Source: Coprobacillus sp. (lineage in GTDB: Bacteria; Bacillota_I; Bacilli_A; RFN20; CAG-826). From it: a stretch of DNA of 64,000 bases. The DNA lies in the NCBI GenBank assembly GCA_021203805.1, contig JAJQAM010000009.1:23390-87389 (forward strand), written 5' to 3'. Below the pieces are notes generated by a model. It saw nothing but the letters and a program-made list of their open reading frames with translations. It made no database searches and was not told where the DNA came from. Made by a program: the position numbers and the translations under genes. Of this stretch, positions 1-9,026 are shown one piece after another (position 1 is the stretch's first letter; the number at the start of each line of letters is the position of its first letter).

Positions 1-282
<282 letters not shown>

Positions 283-311
283 ATATTTCAGTTTTGCGGT
301 GATTCTGATTT

Positions 312-342
312 AAATTCCTTCCTTTTTAGGAGGGATTTTTTA
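312..342 (+). terminator. Rho-independent terminator after lysS
   Basis: A stem pairs the AAATTCCTTCC arm with the GGAGGGATTT arm around a short T-rich loop, and a run of six T follows. It lies 30 nt after the lysS stop and ahead of the rpsF promoter. Confidence 0.8.
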
Positions 343-437
343 TAAGAAAATAAATGTTAAATATTTTTTGCACATTTTTTATTTTTCCCACTAATAAATA
401 TTAGTAGGAAGACTTTATGATGTATGTCTTTTTCTCC

Positions 438-466
438 TTTACACTAAATAATGACTTAGGTATAAT
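438..466 (+). promoter_or_regulatory. Sigma-A promoter of the rpsF operon
   Basis: TTTACA at 438-443 and TATAAT at 461-466 are separated by 17 nt. The predicted start near 473 leaves a leader of about 70 nt before rpsF. Confidence 0.85.
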
Positions 467-470
467 CTTT

Positions 471-533
471 ATTGCTAGTCAGCAATAATTACTCTCTGCT
501 GCACATAGAGTGTAGCCGAAGTCCATAGGGAGG
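471..533 (+). promoter_or_regulatory. rpsF 5' leader, candidate S6:S18-binding RNA
   Basis: The leader starts with a perfect 6-bp hairpin (471-476 with 481-486), then a second small stem (491-495 with 507-511) followed by a CCGAA element at 516-520 and the GGGAGG ribosome site at 528-533. rpsF leaders in many bacteria carry a CCG-containing structure bound by the S6:S18 complex for feedback. The CCG and the position fit, but a full covariance match was not tested. Confidence 0.45.
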
Positions 534-541
534 TTGTACAA

Positions 542-832
542 ATGAGAAATTATGAAATTATGTACATTTTAAAGGCTGACCTAGATCCAGAAGCTCGTGG
601 AGAACTCATTAACAAGCTATCTGAAATACTCACCTCTAACGGCGCTACTGTTAATAAAGTAGATGAGAGTATGGGACTAAGAGACCTTGCATATGAGATC
701 AAAAAAGAGAAACAGGGATACTATGTCGTCTTAAATGTCACAGCGGACGAAAAAGCCACTAGCGAGTTCTCTCGTCTAGTGAAGATTAATCCAAACGTCC
801 TACGTCATATTGTCTTGCTTCAAGACGAATAA
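542..832 (+). CDS. rpsF: 30S ribosomal protein S6
   Basis: A 96-residue protein of normal S6 length. It begins MRNYEIMYILKADLD, the standard first beta strand of the S6 ferredoxin-like fold, and contains the family segment YEIKKEKQGYYVVLNV. S6 binds with S18 at the central domain of 16S rRNA on the small-subunit platform. GGGAGG lies 8 nt upstream of the ATG. It is the first gene of rpsF-ssb-rpsR, the conserved Bacilli arrangement, and is probably autoregulated through its leader together with S18. Confidence 0.97.
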   Translation: MRNYEIMYILKADLDPEARGELINKLSEILTSNGATVNKVDESMGLRDLAYEIKKEKQGYYVVLNVTADEKATSEFSRLVKINPNVLRHIVLLQDE

Positions 833-845
833 GTGGAGGTAAAAA

Positions 846-1283
846 ATGATTAATCGAATCGTCTTAGTGGGTCGCTTAACTAAAGACCCAGAACTTAGAA
901 AATCCAACACTGGAAATAATGTTTGTAACTTTACTATCGCAGTGGAAAACAGGGGTAGAGATCAAGATGGCAACAAAACCACTTCTTTTATCCCTGTAGT
1001 TTGTTTTGGTAACACTGCGGATTCTACATTTAATTACACAAAGAAAGGTTCCCTTGTTGGTGTGGAAGGCCGTCTCGTTCAGAGAAAATTTACGAAAAAT
1101 GACGGCACTCCTGGAAGTACCTTTGAAGTCAATGCGGATAGTGTTCAGTTCTTAGATCCTAAAGGCACTGTCCAAGAAGAAGGCGAGAGTGTTTCCTTTG
1201 ATGACACTCCAGCGGCATCTTCTGATAATTCCTCATCATCTCTTGATACTCTTGATCTTGCAGATGATGACTTACCATTCTAA
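846..1283 (+). CDS. ssb: single-stranded DNA-binding protein
   Basis: A 145-residue SSB. The OB fold covers residues 1 to about 105 (start MINRIVLVGRLTKDPELR). A Ser/Asp-rich flexible linker leads to the acidic tip DDDLPF, the C-terminal peptide that docks replication and repair partners in this family. GTGGAGG lies 7 nt upstream, and the gene starts 13 nt after rpsF. It protects single-stranded DNA at replication forks. The placement between rpsF and rpsR is typical of Firmicutes. Confidence 0.97.
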   Translation: MINRIVLVGRLTKDPELRKSNTGNNVCNFTIAVENRGRDQDGNKTTSFIPVVCFGNTADSTFNYTKKGSLVGVEGRLVQRKFTKNDGTPGSTFEVNADSVQFLDPKGTVQEEGESVSFDDTPAASSDNSSSSLDTLDLADDDLPF

Positions 1284-1298
1284 AGAAAGGATATAATC

Positions 1299-1529
1299 AT
1301 GGCATCATACAAAAAAGTAAGACCACACAAAAAAGTTTGTTATTTCAAAAAGAATAACATTGAGCATATCGACTATAAGGATGTAGAGCTCCTTAAGATG
1401 TTCATCACTCCTAACGGCAAAATTGCTCCTCGTAGAGCCACCGGCACCTGCGCGAAGCATCAGCGTGAACTCGCTAAAGCCATTAAGATTGCTCGTATTA
1501 TGGCCCTTTTACCATTCGTTGAGGACTAA
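1299..1529 (+). CDS. rpsR: 30S ribosomal protein S18
   Basis: A 76-residue basic protein. The conserved core reads [22 protein letters not shown], followed by the [18 protein letters not shown] helix that ends S18. It pairs with S6 on the small-subunit platform. AAAGGAT supplies the ribosome site, and the gene starts 15 nt after ssb. A strong hairpin follows at 1535-1559. Confidence 0.97.
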   Translation: MASYKKVRPHKKVCYFKKNNIEHIDYKDVELLKMFITPNGKIAPRRATGTCAKHQRELAKAIKIARIMALLPFVED

Positions 1530-1534
1530 ATTAA

Positions 1535-1559
1535 AAGAAATAGGATGTTCCTATTTCTT
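1535..1559 (+). terminator. Perfect 11-bp hairpin after rpsR (weak terminator or attenuator)
   Basis: AAGAAATAGGA (1535-1545) and TCCTATTTCTT (1549-1559) are perfectly complementary around a 3-nt loop. The 3' arm is T-rich, but no clean T run follows. It may reduce read-through from the ribosomal genes into gdpP or stabilise the upstream mRNA. Confidence 0.5.
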
Positions 1560-1615
1560 ACATGAATATGATTTATTTATAAAGAAAACTTTTATAAATA
1601 TTTCATATTTTTTTG

Positions 1616-1621
1616 TATAAT
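1616..1621 (+). promoter_or_regulatory. -10 box abutting the gdpP start (candidate leaderless promoter)
   Basis: A perfect TATAAT ends 7 nt before ATG 1629. The expected transcription start coincides with that codon. No Shine-Dalgarno and no clear -35 box are visible. Confidence 0.5.
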
Positions 1622-1628
1622 GAAAAAT

Positions 1629-3710
1629 ATGAACAGGACAATAATTCGATCACGGGCTACCATCTTTACTATTACTCTCATTGAGGTTGTTTTAATTGCG
1701 GTTTTTACCGCTTTATATCTCACTAATACCTGGGGAATAGCGGATACTGTTAAAGGAGAATATATCCTTATTGGAGCGATTGTTCTCTTTGTTTTTGATT
1801 TTATTGTGATTTGGATCTGTGTGTGGAAAATCGGTAAAGTTAAATCCACCACCGACTTAAAGGCGGCAGAAATAATCGGAAGTGATATCCAGGAAGCCTA
1901 TAACTTTGCTCAGGTAGGGCTTGCGGTTACCGATGAAAACTTCGTGGTCCTATGGACCAATGAACTATTCAATGATCGTCATATCGATATCATTGATAGT
2001 AATATTCTTGAGTGGCATGGAGATCTAAAGGAACTTACCGAGAATCCAACCTCCGATAAAGTCACTAAGATTTTAATTAACTCTCGTAACTATGATGTGA
2101 AATATCTTTCGGAAGCGGGTCTATGGATATTTAAAGATGAGACTGACTTTGAAACCACTCTTGAAAGAAGCCTAGAGAAGAGACCAGTAGTGGGCCTTCT
2201 CTCTATTGATAACTATCAAGACCTAGTGAGAGGCGAAGAAGACTTTAATGATACAGTGACCCGTATTAAAAACATCATCTTCGACTATTCTAAAAAGAAT
2301 AGGATTCTACTTCGTAGAATTAAAGATGATACTTACTCATTATTTCTCGATTATGACTCCTATGAAAAGATAAAATCAGAAGGCTTTTCAATCGTTGATA
2401 CAGTAAGAGAAGTAGGAAGCGTCGCTAACGTCCCTCTTACTATTTCTATTGGTCTAGCCTATAACTATGAAGGCCTCTCTTATGAATATGAAGAGGACTT
2501 TGTAAAATTAAACGATCTCGCTAATGAAGCCCTAGAAGTGGCAATGAGTAGAGGCGGAGATCAAGTTGTTGTTAATCAGCACGGACAAGAAGTTGAATAT
2601 TATGGCGGTAAAACCGAAGTTCAAGAGAAGCGTAATAGAGTGCAGACTAGGGTTCTTGCGGACACTCTTGTCACTCTTATTAACGGCACTCGAAGAAGTA
2701 AAGTCTTTATCATGGGCCACACCGCTTTAGACCTCGACGCTTTTGGAGCGTGCCTCGGCATTAAAGCAATATGCGATAGATGCTCCGTAGACGCGAGTAT
2801 TGTCATAGACAATAAACTTGTGGAGCAAAAGACAAAAGCGGTTATTAATTCCTGCTTCTCCCGTGATGACCTCGCTAACCTAGTGGTGACTCCTAAAGAG
2901 GCCATGGAAGAGCTTGACACCGATAGCCTACTTGTGGTTATGGATGTCCACTCCCCATCGCTTGTCCTTCATCCCCCTCTTGTGGATGCTGCCTCTAAGA
3001 TTGTGGTTATTGATCACCACAGAAGATCAGAAGATATTATTGATTCCCCTGTTTTAAGCGAGATTGACTCTAGCGCTTCTTCAAGCTGCGAGATTGTCGC
3101 GGAGATGATTAAGTATTGCTCGCTCTCCCCAAGAGTTGAGCTTCCAAGTCTATGGGCTACGATTATGCTAAGCGGTATCTTCCTTGACACTAGATACTTT
3201 AAGTCTAAGAAAACAGGTCTACTTACCTTTGACGCCTGCTCTATTCTTAAAGAGTATGGAGCGGATAATGGGGAAGCGGATGATTTCCTTAAAGATGACT
3301 ACGAAGAGTTCTCTGTTATCTCTCGTCTTATGTCTAACCTAAAGACCCCTGTTCCAGGCGTGGTATACGCTACAGGCGAGCCAAATATGATATATGAGAT
3401 AGCCACTCTCGCAAAAGCCGCGGATCAGTGTCTCACGATGAAAGGGAATCACGCTGTCTTCATCATCGGGAAAGTGAGCGATAAAGAGATTAGAATGAGC
3501 GCTAGAAGTGACGGCACTATTAATGTTCAGTATGTCGCTGAAAAGCTCGGTGGAGGAGGTCATTTCTCAAGCGCCGCCGCAACATTTACTAAGGGCACAA
3601 TTGAGGATGTTGTGGAAAGACTCACTAATGTTCTTGAAACTAATATCAATGTCATTAGAACTCCTCAGAAAGGAAGAGGAAGTGCTAACGGATATGAGGA
3701 GGATGACTGA
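1629..3710 (+). CDS. gdpP: cyclic-di-AMP phosphodiesterase GdpP (membrane DHH/DHHA1 protein)
   Basis: About 693 residues with the full GdpP layout: two N-terminal membrane helices (roughly 10-70), a PAS-like domain (about 85-165), a degenerate GGDEF domain (about 170-310, with MSRGGDQ where GGDEF would be), then DHH and DHHA1 domains. The DHH part shows the H-x4-DLD metal motif near residue 365 and IDHH near 460; DHHA1 has GGGGHFSSAAA near 640. The family hydrolyses c-di-AMP to pApA and controls wall and potassium homeostasis. ATG 1620 is also in frame but overlaps a TATAAT box, so 1629 is preferred. The stop overlaps rplI by one base, so the two are translationally coupled. Confidence 0.93.
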   Translation: MNRTIIRSRATIFTITLIEVVLIAVFTALYLTNTWGIADTVKGEYILIGAIVLFVFDFIVIWICVWKIGKVKSTTDLKAAEIIGSDIQEAYNFAQVGLAVTDENFVVLWTNELFNDRHIDIIDSNILEWHGDLKELTENPTSDKVTKILINSRNYDVKYLSEAGLWIFKDETDFETTLERSLEKRPVVGLLSIDNYQDLVRGEEDFNDTVTRIKNIIFDYSKKNRILLRRIKDDTYSLFLDYDSYEKIKSEGFSIVDTVREVGSVANVPLTISIGLAYNYEGLSYEYEEDFVKLNDLANEALEVAMSRGGDQVVVNQHGQEVEYYGGKTEVQEKRNRVQTRVLADTLVTLINGTRRSKVFIMGHTALDLDAFGACLGIKAICDRCSVDASIVIDNKLVEQKTKAVINSCFSRDDLANLVVTPKEAMEELDTDSLLVVMDVHSPSLVLHPPLVDAASKIVVIDHHRRSEDIIDSPVLSEIDSSASSSCEIVAEMIKYCSLSPRVELPSLWATIMLSGIFLDTRYFKSKKTGLLTFDACSILKEYGADNGEADDFLKDDYEEFSVISRLMSNLKTPVPGVVYATGEPNMIYEIATLAKAADQCLTMKGNHAVFIIGKVSDKEIRMSARSDGTINVQYVAEKLGGGGHFSSAAATFTKGTIEDVVERLTNVLETNINVIRTPQKGRGSANGYEEDD

Positions 3711-4153
3711 TGGAAGTAATCCTTCTTAAAGACGTTAAGGGAGTGGGTAAAAAAGATCAAGTTGTCAGTGTCACTAATGGCTATGCCTCTAACTATCTAA
3801 TCCCTAATCACCTCGCTGTTCAAAAGAGTGAAAAGAGCATGGAAATCCTCGGGGCCCAGCAGGAAGAAAGAAAGCAAAAAGCAGATGATTTTCATAAAAA
3901 CGCTGTAGAAACCCAGCAAAAACTTGAAAATATCGTCGTGGAGTTTTCCGCTAAAGGTAGTGGAGAGAAAATGTTTGGCTCTATCTCTCTTAAGCAAATA
4001 GAGGAGGCTCTTAAAGAGCAATTTGGAGTCGAAATAGATAAGCGTAAATTTATAGACAAAGGCAATATAAATACCTTCGGAGTTAGTAAGCTAAGGATAG
4101 AGCTTGATAAGGATGTAATCGGAATCATTACAGTGAATGTCAAAGGAGAATAA
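3710..4153 (+). CDS. rplI: 50S ribosomal protein L9
   Basis: A 147-residue L9. The N-terminal domain starts MEVILLKDVKGVGKKDQVV and continues NGYASNYLIPNHLAV, the family signature that binds 23S rRNA. A long helix (about 45-75) and a C-terminal domain follow. The start codon overlaps the gdpP stop (ATGA-type junction), which indicates coupled translation. The gdpP-rplI-dnaB order is conserved across Bacilli. Confidence 0.97.
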   Translation: MEVILLKDVKGVGKKDQVVSVTNGYASNYLIPNHLAVQKSEKSMEILGAQQEERKQKADDFHKNAVETQQKLENIVVEFSAKGSGEKMFGSISLKQIEEALKEQFGVEIDKRKFIDKGNINTFGVSKLRIELDKDVIGIITVNVKGE

Positions 4154-4158
4154 TAGTT

Positions 4159-5634
4159 ATGCCAAGAAGTAGAAGTGAAGTTAATTATGACCCAACCCAC
4201 CTCCCTCACTCTGATGGGGCGGAGATGTTTGTCCTTGGAGCGTGTATGCTCTCTAAGGCTTCTTTGCTTACTGTTTTATCATCGCTTCAAGAATCCGATT
4301 TCTATCAAACCGCTCACCAACAAATATACCGCGCTATCTATCTTCTTAACGAGGATAATGTGGATGTCGATCTCCACGCGGTAAGTGAGAAACTAGATAG
4401 TTTCCATGTCCTTGACTCTATAGGAGGTCCTGACTACCTTAATGAGTGCTGCGACACCGTCACTAGCACCGCTAACCTCGACTTCAATATCTCCCTTGTG
4501 AATAACAACGCTGTTCTTAGAAATATGCTTACCGTTACCCGTGATATAGACTACCGCGCTGGAACGGAAGAAATAGATGATCTTGATATCTTTATTGCCG
4601 ATAGCGAGAAAGAAATCCGTAATGCCGCGGAAAAGAGAACCTCTCCCTACTTCTCAAGCGCTAGTGAAATCGCTAATGAAGTTCAAAAGGAAATCATCTC
4701 CCTTGAGAATAGCGTGCAAGCGGATGAGGATGTCATTGGAGTGAATACCGGCTTTAAGAGTCTCAATAAACTCACTCAAGGCTTTAAAGATAGTGAAGTA
4801 ACCATAATAGGCGCTCGTCCATCGATGGGTAAAACCGCTCTTGCTCTTAATTTTGCTTATAACGCCGCTACGATCGGTAAAGTAAGCGTTGCTATCTTTT
4901 CCCTAGAGATGGATAAGAAACAATTAGTTCGTCGTTTAGTGGCCTCTGATTCCCATGTTAATCTAACCGACATCAATAACGCTGCGAAATTAAATACTAA
5001 CGATAGGAATAAGGTCTACGCGAGCCTTAACGCTGTCGCAAACGCTCCTATCTATATCGATGACACTCCAGGTCAGAGAATGTCAGAAATCGAAAATAAA
5101 GCGAAGAAGCTAAAGGCTTCTGATCCTAACCTAGATCTCATTGTGATTGATTATCTTGGTCTTATTGCTCCCGATAAAACCACCCGTAGTAGTGATAATA
5201 GACAGGAAGAAGTGAGAAAAGCGTCCCTAGCGGTTAAAAATCTTGCCCGAGAGATGCATGTTCCAATTATACTAATCTGCCAGCTCAACCGTAGCGTTGA
5301 TGATAGAGGAAGAGACCATAGGCCACAGCTCTCTGATCTTCGTGAAAGCGGCGCGATTGAGCAAGACGCTGATGTTGTTATGTTCCTTTACCGCTCTGAC
5401 TACTATGACCGCTCAACTAGTAAAAAAGGCGATAACGATGCTGAGTCTTATAACCAGGGTCTCCCTCCAGGAATGTCATATACCGATTTAATCGTCGCAA
5501 AAAATAGAAACGGTGAAACCGGAACGGTCCATCTCTTCTTCTCTAAGAACTATGGTAAATTCCAGCCCGCCTCTAAAGAGGTTGAGGAGCGTATGGAGGA
5601 AGTAAGAAAGACTAATCCTTATGGAGAGGATTAG
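4159..5634 (+). CDS. dnaB: replicative DNA helicase
   Basis: A 491-residue hexameric helicase (DnaB, called DnaC in Bacillus). The N-terminal collar (about 10-115) begins LPHSDGAEMFVLGACMLS. The RecA-like motor carries Walker A GARPSMGKTAL near residue 220, Walker B LDLIVIDYLGL near 325, and the ICQLNRSVDDR and SDLRESGAIEQDADVV motifs. It unwinds DNA at the fork. AAAGGAG inside the end of rplI lies 10 nt upstream of the ATG. Confidence 0.97.
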   Translation: MPRSRSEVNYDPTHLPHSDGAEMFVLGACMLSKASLLTVLSSLQESDFYQTAHQQIYRAIYLLNEDNVDVDLHAVSEKLDSFHVLDSIGGPDYLNECCDTVTSTANLDFNISLVNNNAVLRNMLTVTRDIDYRAGTEEIDDLDIFIADSEKEIRNAAEKRTSPYFSSASEIANEVQKEIISLENSVQADEDVIGVNTGFKSLNKLTQGFKDSEVTIIGARPSMGKTALALNFAYNAATIGKVSVAIFSLEMDKKQLVRRLVASDSHVNLTDINNAAKLNTNDRNKVYASLNAVANAPIYIDDTPGQRMSEIENKAKKLKASDPNLDLIVIDYLGLIAPDKTTRSSDNRQEEVRKASLAVKNLAREMHVPIILICQLNRSVDDRGRDHRPQLSDLRESGAIEQDADVVMFLYRSDYYDRSTSKKGDNDAESYNQGLPPGMSYTDLIVAKNRNGETGTVHLFFSKNYGKFQPASKEVEERMEEVRKTNPYGED

Positions 5635-5636
5635 TC

Positions 5637-6386
5637 ATGCTCTTTTCTCTTATTGCCTCTGGAAGTAAAGGTAATTCCCTTCTTATAAAAGAAGGGGAGA
5701 GTGCTATCCTTATTGATACGGGCATAGCCTTATCAAGAATAACAGATGAACTAAAAGAATATAATCTATCGCTTGAGGATATCGATGCGTTTTTTTATAC
5801 GCATGATCACTCTGACCATTATGTCTACTATAAGAGTATCCCAGATTCTAAGGTTTATGCGGTAAGAAACGCAATAGATAGAGAAAGCTATCACATAATC
5901 AATATGTATGAAGATGTTACTATTGGGGAGCTTACTATCACTCCAATTAGGACAGTACATGACTCTATTTATGGATGTGGGTATATCGTAAAAGGAAAAG
6001 AATCTAAATTAGTGTATCTTACTGATACCGGCTCTTTTGTGGAAGATAACCTTCCATATATCAAAGATCCAACTTATCTCATTTTAGAGTCTAATCACGA
6101 TATCGGAATGCTTGAAAGATCAAAAAGAAGTAGAGCGCTAAAAGATAGAATAGAAGCGGATGATGGTCACCTCTGTAATGAAGATAGCGCTTTTATTGCC
6201 GCGGACACAGTGGGGCCCCACACTAAAGAGATAATCCTCGCTCATATATCTGAGGAGTGTAATACCCCTGAGCTAGCCCTAAAAGCGTATCATAAGATAT
6301 TTATACGTAGGCATATAAATATTAATAAATATATATTAAGATGCGCTAAGCAGAGAGAGCCCCTTCGAGGTGGAGATGAAGATTAA
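5637..6386 (+). CDS. walJ: MBL-fold metallohydrolase of the WalJ/YycJ (VicX) family
   Basis: A 249-residue metallo-beta-lactamase-fold protein with the metal motif THDHSDH near residues 54-60 and the start LIASGSKGNSLLI typical of YycJ/WalJ. Later metal ligands are in LTDTGSF and in the ESNHD segment. WalJ has been described as an exonuclease linked to mismatch repair or coordinating cell division with replication. The usual WalRK neighbours are absent here. It starts 2 nt after dnaB and overlaps rlmH, matching the common walJ-rlmH pairing. Confidence 0.85.
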   Translation: MLFSLIASGSKGNSLLIKEGESAILIDTGIALSRITDELKEYNLSLEDIDAFFYTHDHSDHYVYYKSIPDSKVYAVRNAIDRESYHIINMYEDVTIGELTITPIRTVHDSIYGCGYIVKGKESKLVYLTDTGSFVEDNLPYIKDPTYLILESNHDIGMLERSKRSRALKDRIEADDGHLCNEDSAFIAADTVGPHTKEIILAHISEECNTPELALKAYHKIFIRRHININKYILRCAKQREPLRGGDED

Positions 6387-6852
6387 ACTTGTTAAAGTGG
6401 GCAAAGTAAAAGATAAGTATCTAAGGGAAGGAATAGATGAATACATAAAGAGAATCTCCCCTCATATTGATATCTCTTTTGTGGAGCTTAAAGAGGAAAG
6501 TATCCTAAGTCCATCTGACCCATACGAGATAGATAAATGCAAAAAGTTAGAGGGAGAGAGAATCCTAAAAGAAGTAAAAGGAGATAGATACGTAATCGCT
6601 CTTGATCTAAATAAAAAGGAATATTCATCAGAGGAGTTTAGTGAATACCTCTACTCTAAGCTTGAGCAGTATAATAGTGTTACCTTTGTTATTGGAGGCT
6701 CATACGGCCTTTCTAGTGAAGCTAGAGATAGAGCGGATGACTCCCTCTCTTTATCAAGGTTTACCTTCCTTCATGATATGAGCGCTCTTATATTCCTTGA
6801 GCAGGTCTACCGCTCCTATAAGATACATAACCATGAGGTTTATCATAAATGA
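6376..6852 (+). CDS. rlmH: 23S rRNA pseudouridine(1915) N3-methyltransferase RlmH
   Basis: A 158-residue SPOUT methyltransferase. The start MKIKLVKVGKVKDKYLREGI and the knot region VTFVIGGSYGLSSE (SAM pocket) are diagnostic, as is the C-terminal LEQVYRSYKI-HNHEVYHK tail that contacts the ribosome. ATG 6376 is chosen because GAGGTGG sits just upstream and it gives the family N terminus; an in-frame GTG at 6370 is possible. It overlaps walJ by 11 nt. Confidence 0.95.
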   Translation: MKIKLVKVGKVKDKYLREGIDEYIKRISPHIDISFVELKEESILSPSDPYEIDKCKKLEGERILKEVKGDRYVIALDLNKKEYSSEEFSEYLYSKLEQYNSVTFVIGGSYGLSSEARDRADDSLSLSRFTFLHDMSALIFLEQVYRSYKIHNHEVYHK

Positions 6853-7193
6853 CATATCCTGAGTTTAGTGAATATCAAATTATTGAGGATAAGGCTAACC
6901 CCTTCTCCACATTATACCAGCTTCCTAGTGGAGAAAGGTTTTATATTGAGCCCGGTTTTTACACTCAGCTCATGGGTTTTAAAGAGTTTAGAGGAGAAGA
7001 CTTCCCTCGTATTATGGAGAGAATGATTGAGATAATTAAAAAGAATAAGAAAGTTATCTTTACCGCTTCCTATGAATATCCTCAAACTGATATCGACGTG
7101 GACGAGTATATCCTTCTTGAAATCTACGATATAACCGACCCCCTTAAGATATACGTTGAAGATAAATCCCGGGGTAGTGACTACGGAGATTAA
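6849..7193 (+). CDS. hypothetical protein, 114 residues
   Basis: Not recognised. It is a soluble, acidic protein with no signal peptide or membrane segment and many aromatic residues. Its ATG overlaps the rlmH stop by four bases (ATGA), so it is translationally coupled and very likely real. An alternating pattern of hydrophobic strands and the end DKSRGSDYGD suggest a small alpha/beta fold. It is the last gene of the rplI-dnaB-walJ-rlmH run before a terminator. Confidence 0.7.
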   Translation: MTYPEFSEYQIIEDKANPFSTLYQLPSGERFYIEPGFYTQLMGFKEFRGEDFPRIMERMIEIIKKNKKVIFTASYEYPQTDIDVDEYILLEIYDITDPLKIYVEDKSRGSDYGD

Positions 7194-7202
7194 TAAAAGT
7201 AA

Positions 7203-7230
7203 AAAGATCACCCAAAAGGGTGATGTTTTT
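7203..7230 (+). terminator. Bidirectional terminator between convergent genes
   Basis: ATCACCC (7207-7213) pairs with GGGTGAT (7218-7224) across AAAA, flanked by an A run upstream and GTTTTT downstream. It can serve the rlmH operon on + and the membrane gene ending at 7241 on -. Confidence 0.85.
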
Positions 7231-7240
7231 ATATTTAGTT

Positions 7241-8491
7241 TTATTTCTGACGCAGCTGCATCATCGCCATCCACATCGTCCTGAGTCCGAGGAAGATGAC
7301 ATAGAAGACTACGACATAGTTAGGGGCAAAGAAACCTATCAGCATACCAAGGATTCCAGGAGAAAGCGCCGCCCAAGCATTGATCTTTTGACAGGTCGTC
7401 GCTCTAAGATAACGATAGTAGTTCTTCTTTCCTCTAGTAAGGAGATAGATAAGAAGTCCCATGAAGAGAGATAGGGCTATATAGATAGCTTCATATATAA
7501 GTGTTGAGTAGAGAAGGCTAGTATTTCTTCCTGAAATATAAGCGTCATCAAAGCATACTTTCCAGTTAGCCCTTGTGCCATCTAGATACGCCGTGCACTT
7601 CATCATCATATCTAGCTCTTCTGGCGTACTAGCCGCGCTTATTGTGGCGGTCCCGTCATCATTTAGGGTGACGTTACTCATGCTAGTTAGGTCTAAGTTA
7701 GAGAGAGATGACTGCGGGACAGTCGTGGTTAGATAATCGCTTACTACGTCTATCCCTTCAGCGTGATGGGCCCAGTTACCCGTAAAAGACTGATAGGTAT
7801 CGATATTATCTTTAGTGGGGGTCACGATATTCACGTAGACATAATCTCTTGAGAAGATAATATAAGATGGACGGTAGTAGTGATAGTCCGTTCCATTAAC
7901 GGCATTTGATTCATCCACCGCATCCGCTGTGGTTCTCTCCTGAGTCTCGCTTCCCCATAGATACACTGGTCCGGGATCACTTGACTCACAGTTAAGATAA
8001 CCAATCATATCGGAGATAGACGGAGAGGATGTATTACTTCTATTAGTGTAATACACTAATAAATCATAGTTATTCTTATATGTATCAGATTGATCTACAT
8101 AAGCGGCAATTGGAACGAGATCGTCAAATTCATCACTGGTGAGATTACTCATTCTCACTCCGTCTCTATACGCTATCATGACGTTACCGTCGGCTGCGCT
8201 ATTTTCAATCTTAAACTCGTATTTGTTATTCCCATCTTCATCTCCGTAGTGAAGTGTATTCATAAGATAGGTGAGATGCTCTTCAAAGCCGTATGAATAG
8301 CTATCAAGAAAAGAGGAGCCATATCCCGTTCCTATATAGACCATCGTTGGAATAACAGGGAGGAACACTCCTAAAATAAACACAATTAAAGCGGACCACC
8401 ACGGAAGGGTCTTTCCACATTCTATTGCATAGTTATTTCTAATTAACGATCCAAAGACATTTTTAAGTGTAGTTTTAGTGCTATCTTTCAT
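7241..8491 (-). CDS. membrane protein of unknown function (DUF1189-like topology)
   Basis: A 416-residue protein. One N-terminal membrane helix (about 31-52) leads into a large polar domain (about 60-325) predicted outside the cell, then three or four C-terminal helices from about 328. The layout (N-terminal helix, external loop, C-terminal helix bundle with a SPGILGMLIG stretch) resembles DUF1189/YvdJ-type proteins, but the identity is uncertain. TTAGGA lies upstream of the ATG as a ribosome site. It is monocistronic: promoter at 8510-8538, terminator shared at 7203-7230. Confidence 0.75.
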   Translation of the reverse strand: MKDSTKTTLKNVFGSLIRNNYAIECGKTLPWWSALIVFILGVFLPVIPTMVYIGTGYGSSFLDSYSYGFEEHLTYLMNTLHYGDEDGNNKYEFKIENSAADGNVMIAYRDGVRMSNLTSDEFDDLVPIAAYVDQSDTYKNNYDLLVYYTNRSNTSSPSISDMIGYLNCESSDPGPVYLWGSETQERTTADAVDESNAVNGTDYHYYRPSYIIFSRDYVYVNIVTPTKDNIDTYQSFTGNWAHHAEGIDVVSDYLTTTVPQSSLSNLDLTSMSNVTLNDDGTATISAASTPEELDMMMKCTAYLDGTRANWKVCFDDAYISGRNTSLLYSTLIYEAIYIALSLFMGLLIYLLTRGKKNYYRYLRATTCQKINAWAALSPGILGMLIGFFAPNYVVVFYVIFLGLRTMWMAMMQLRQK

Positions 8492-8509
8492 TGCTAGTCC
8501 TAAGTGATT

Positions 8510-8538
8510 ATTTTATGAGAAATCCTAAGTTTTTACAA
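8510..8538 (-). promoter_or_regulatory. Promoter of the 416-residue membrane protein gene
   Basis: On the minus strand, TTGTAA (8533-8538) and TAAAAT (8510-8515) are 17 nt apart. It is divergent from the tmRNA promoter. Confidence 0.6.
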
Positions 8539-8554
8539 ATATTATTTGTATGTA

Positions 8555-8583
8555 GTGAAAGGGGAAGTGTGTTATTATATACT
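8555..8583 (+). promoter_or_regulatory. tmRNA promoter
   Basis: GTGAAA (8555-8560) and TATACT (8578-8583) have a 17-nt spacer. The start is expected at or just before the mature 5' end at 8594. Confidence 0.6.
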
Positions 8584-8593
8584 TACTAAATAT

Positions 8594-8962
8594 GGGGTCG
8601 AATGGATTCGACGGTACTATTTAGCCTTTAGTGGCAGCCGAGTGATGACGTAATCATTAGTCCTAAACGAACTGACAACAGTTACATGAGAAGCACTCCT
8701 CGTGCTTCCGTCTTAGCCGCTGCTTAATTAGCTTAAAGCGACTCGTTCTCTATCTCTTTATGTCTTTATGAGATAGAAGGGCGTCATAATAAAAGACTTT
8801 GATGGGATGATGACTGCTAGTCCCATCGAGATCACTTGGCAGTCTCGCTCCCTATAGGTGATGAAACCCTTATAGAGGAGTTAAACCACTCGTTTCATCT
8901 AAGCTGTAGATGCTAAGGGGGAAGTAGTGCCGGACGCGGTTTCGATACCGCCGGCTCCACCA
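8594..8962 (+). ncRNA. ssrA: transfer-messenger RNA (tmRNA)
   Basis: The 5' part GGGGTCGAATGGATTCGACGG and the 3' tRNA-like end (…GGCTCCACCA) are diagnostic. The first seven bases pair with CGGCTCC before the discriminator A, and CCA is encoded at 8960-8962. The tag reading frame ends GCC GCT GCT TAA, giving a tag tail ASVLAAA; reading back gives roughly TDNSYMRSTPRASVLAAA, with the resume codon uncertain. tmRNA with SmpB (47574 onward) rescues stalled ribosomes and tags the product for proteolysis. Confidence 0.95.
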
Positions 8963-8996
8963 AAAAGAAATATAGGTAAATATTTTATATATTTAG

Positions 8997-9026
8997 TTAG
9001 GAAAAAGCTCCCATAACCGATATAAT
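8997..9026 (+). promoter_or_regulatory. Candidate degV promoter inside the terminator loop
   Basis: A perfect TATAAT at 9021-9026 lies in the loop of the tmRNA terminator. A weak -35 (TTAGGA, 8997-9002) is 18 nt upstream. Transcripts from here would start near 9033 and lack the 5' arm. Confidence 0.45.
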
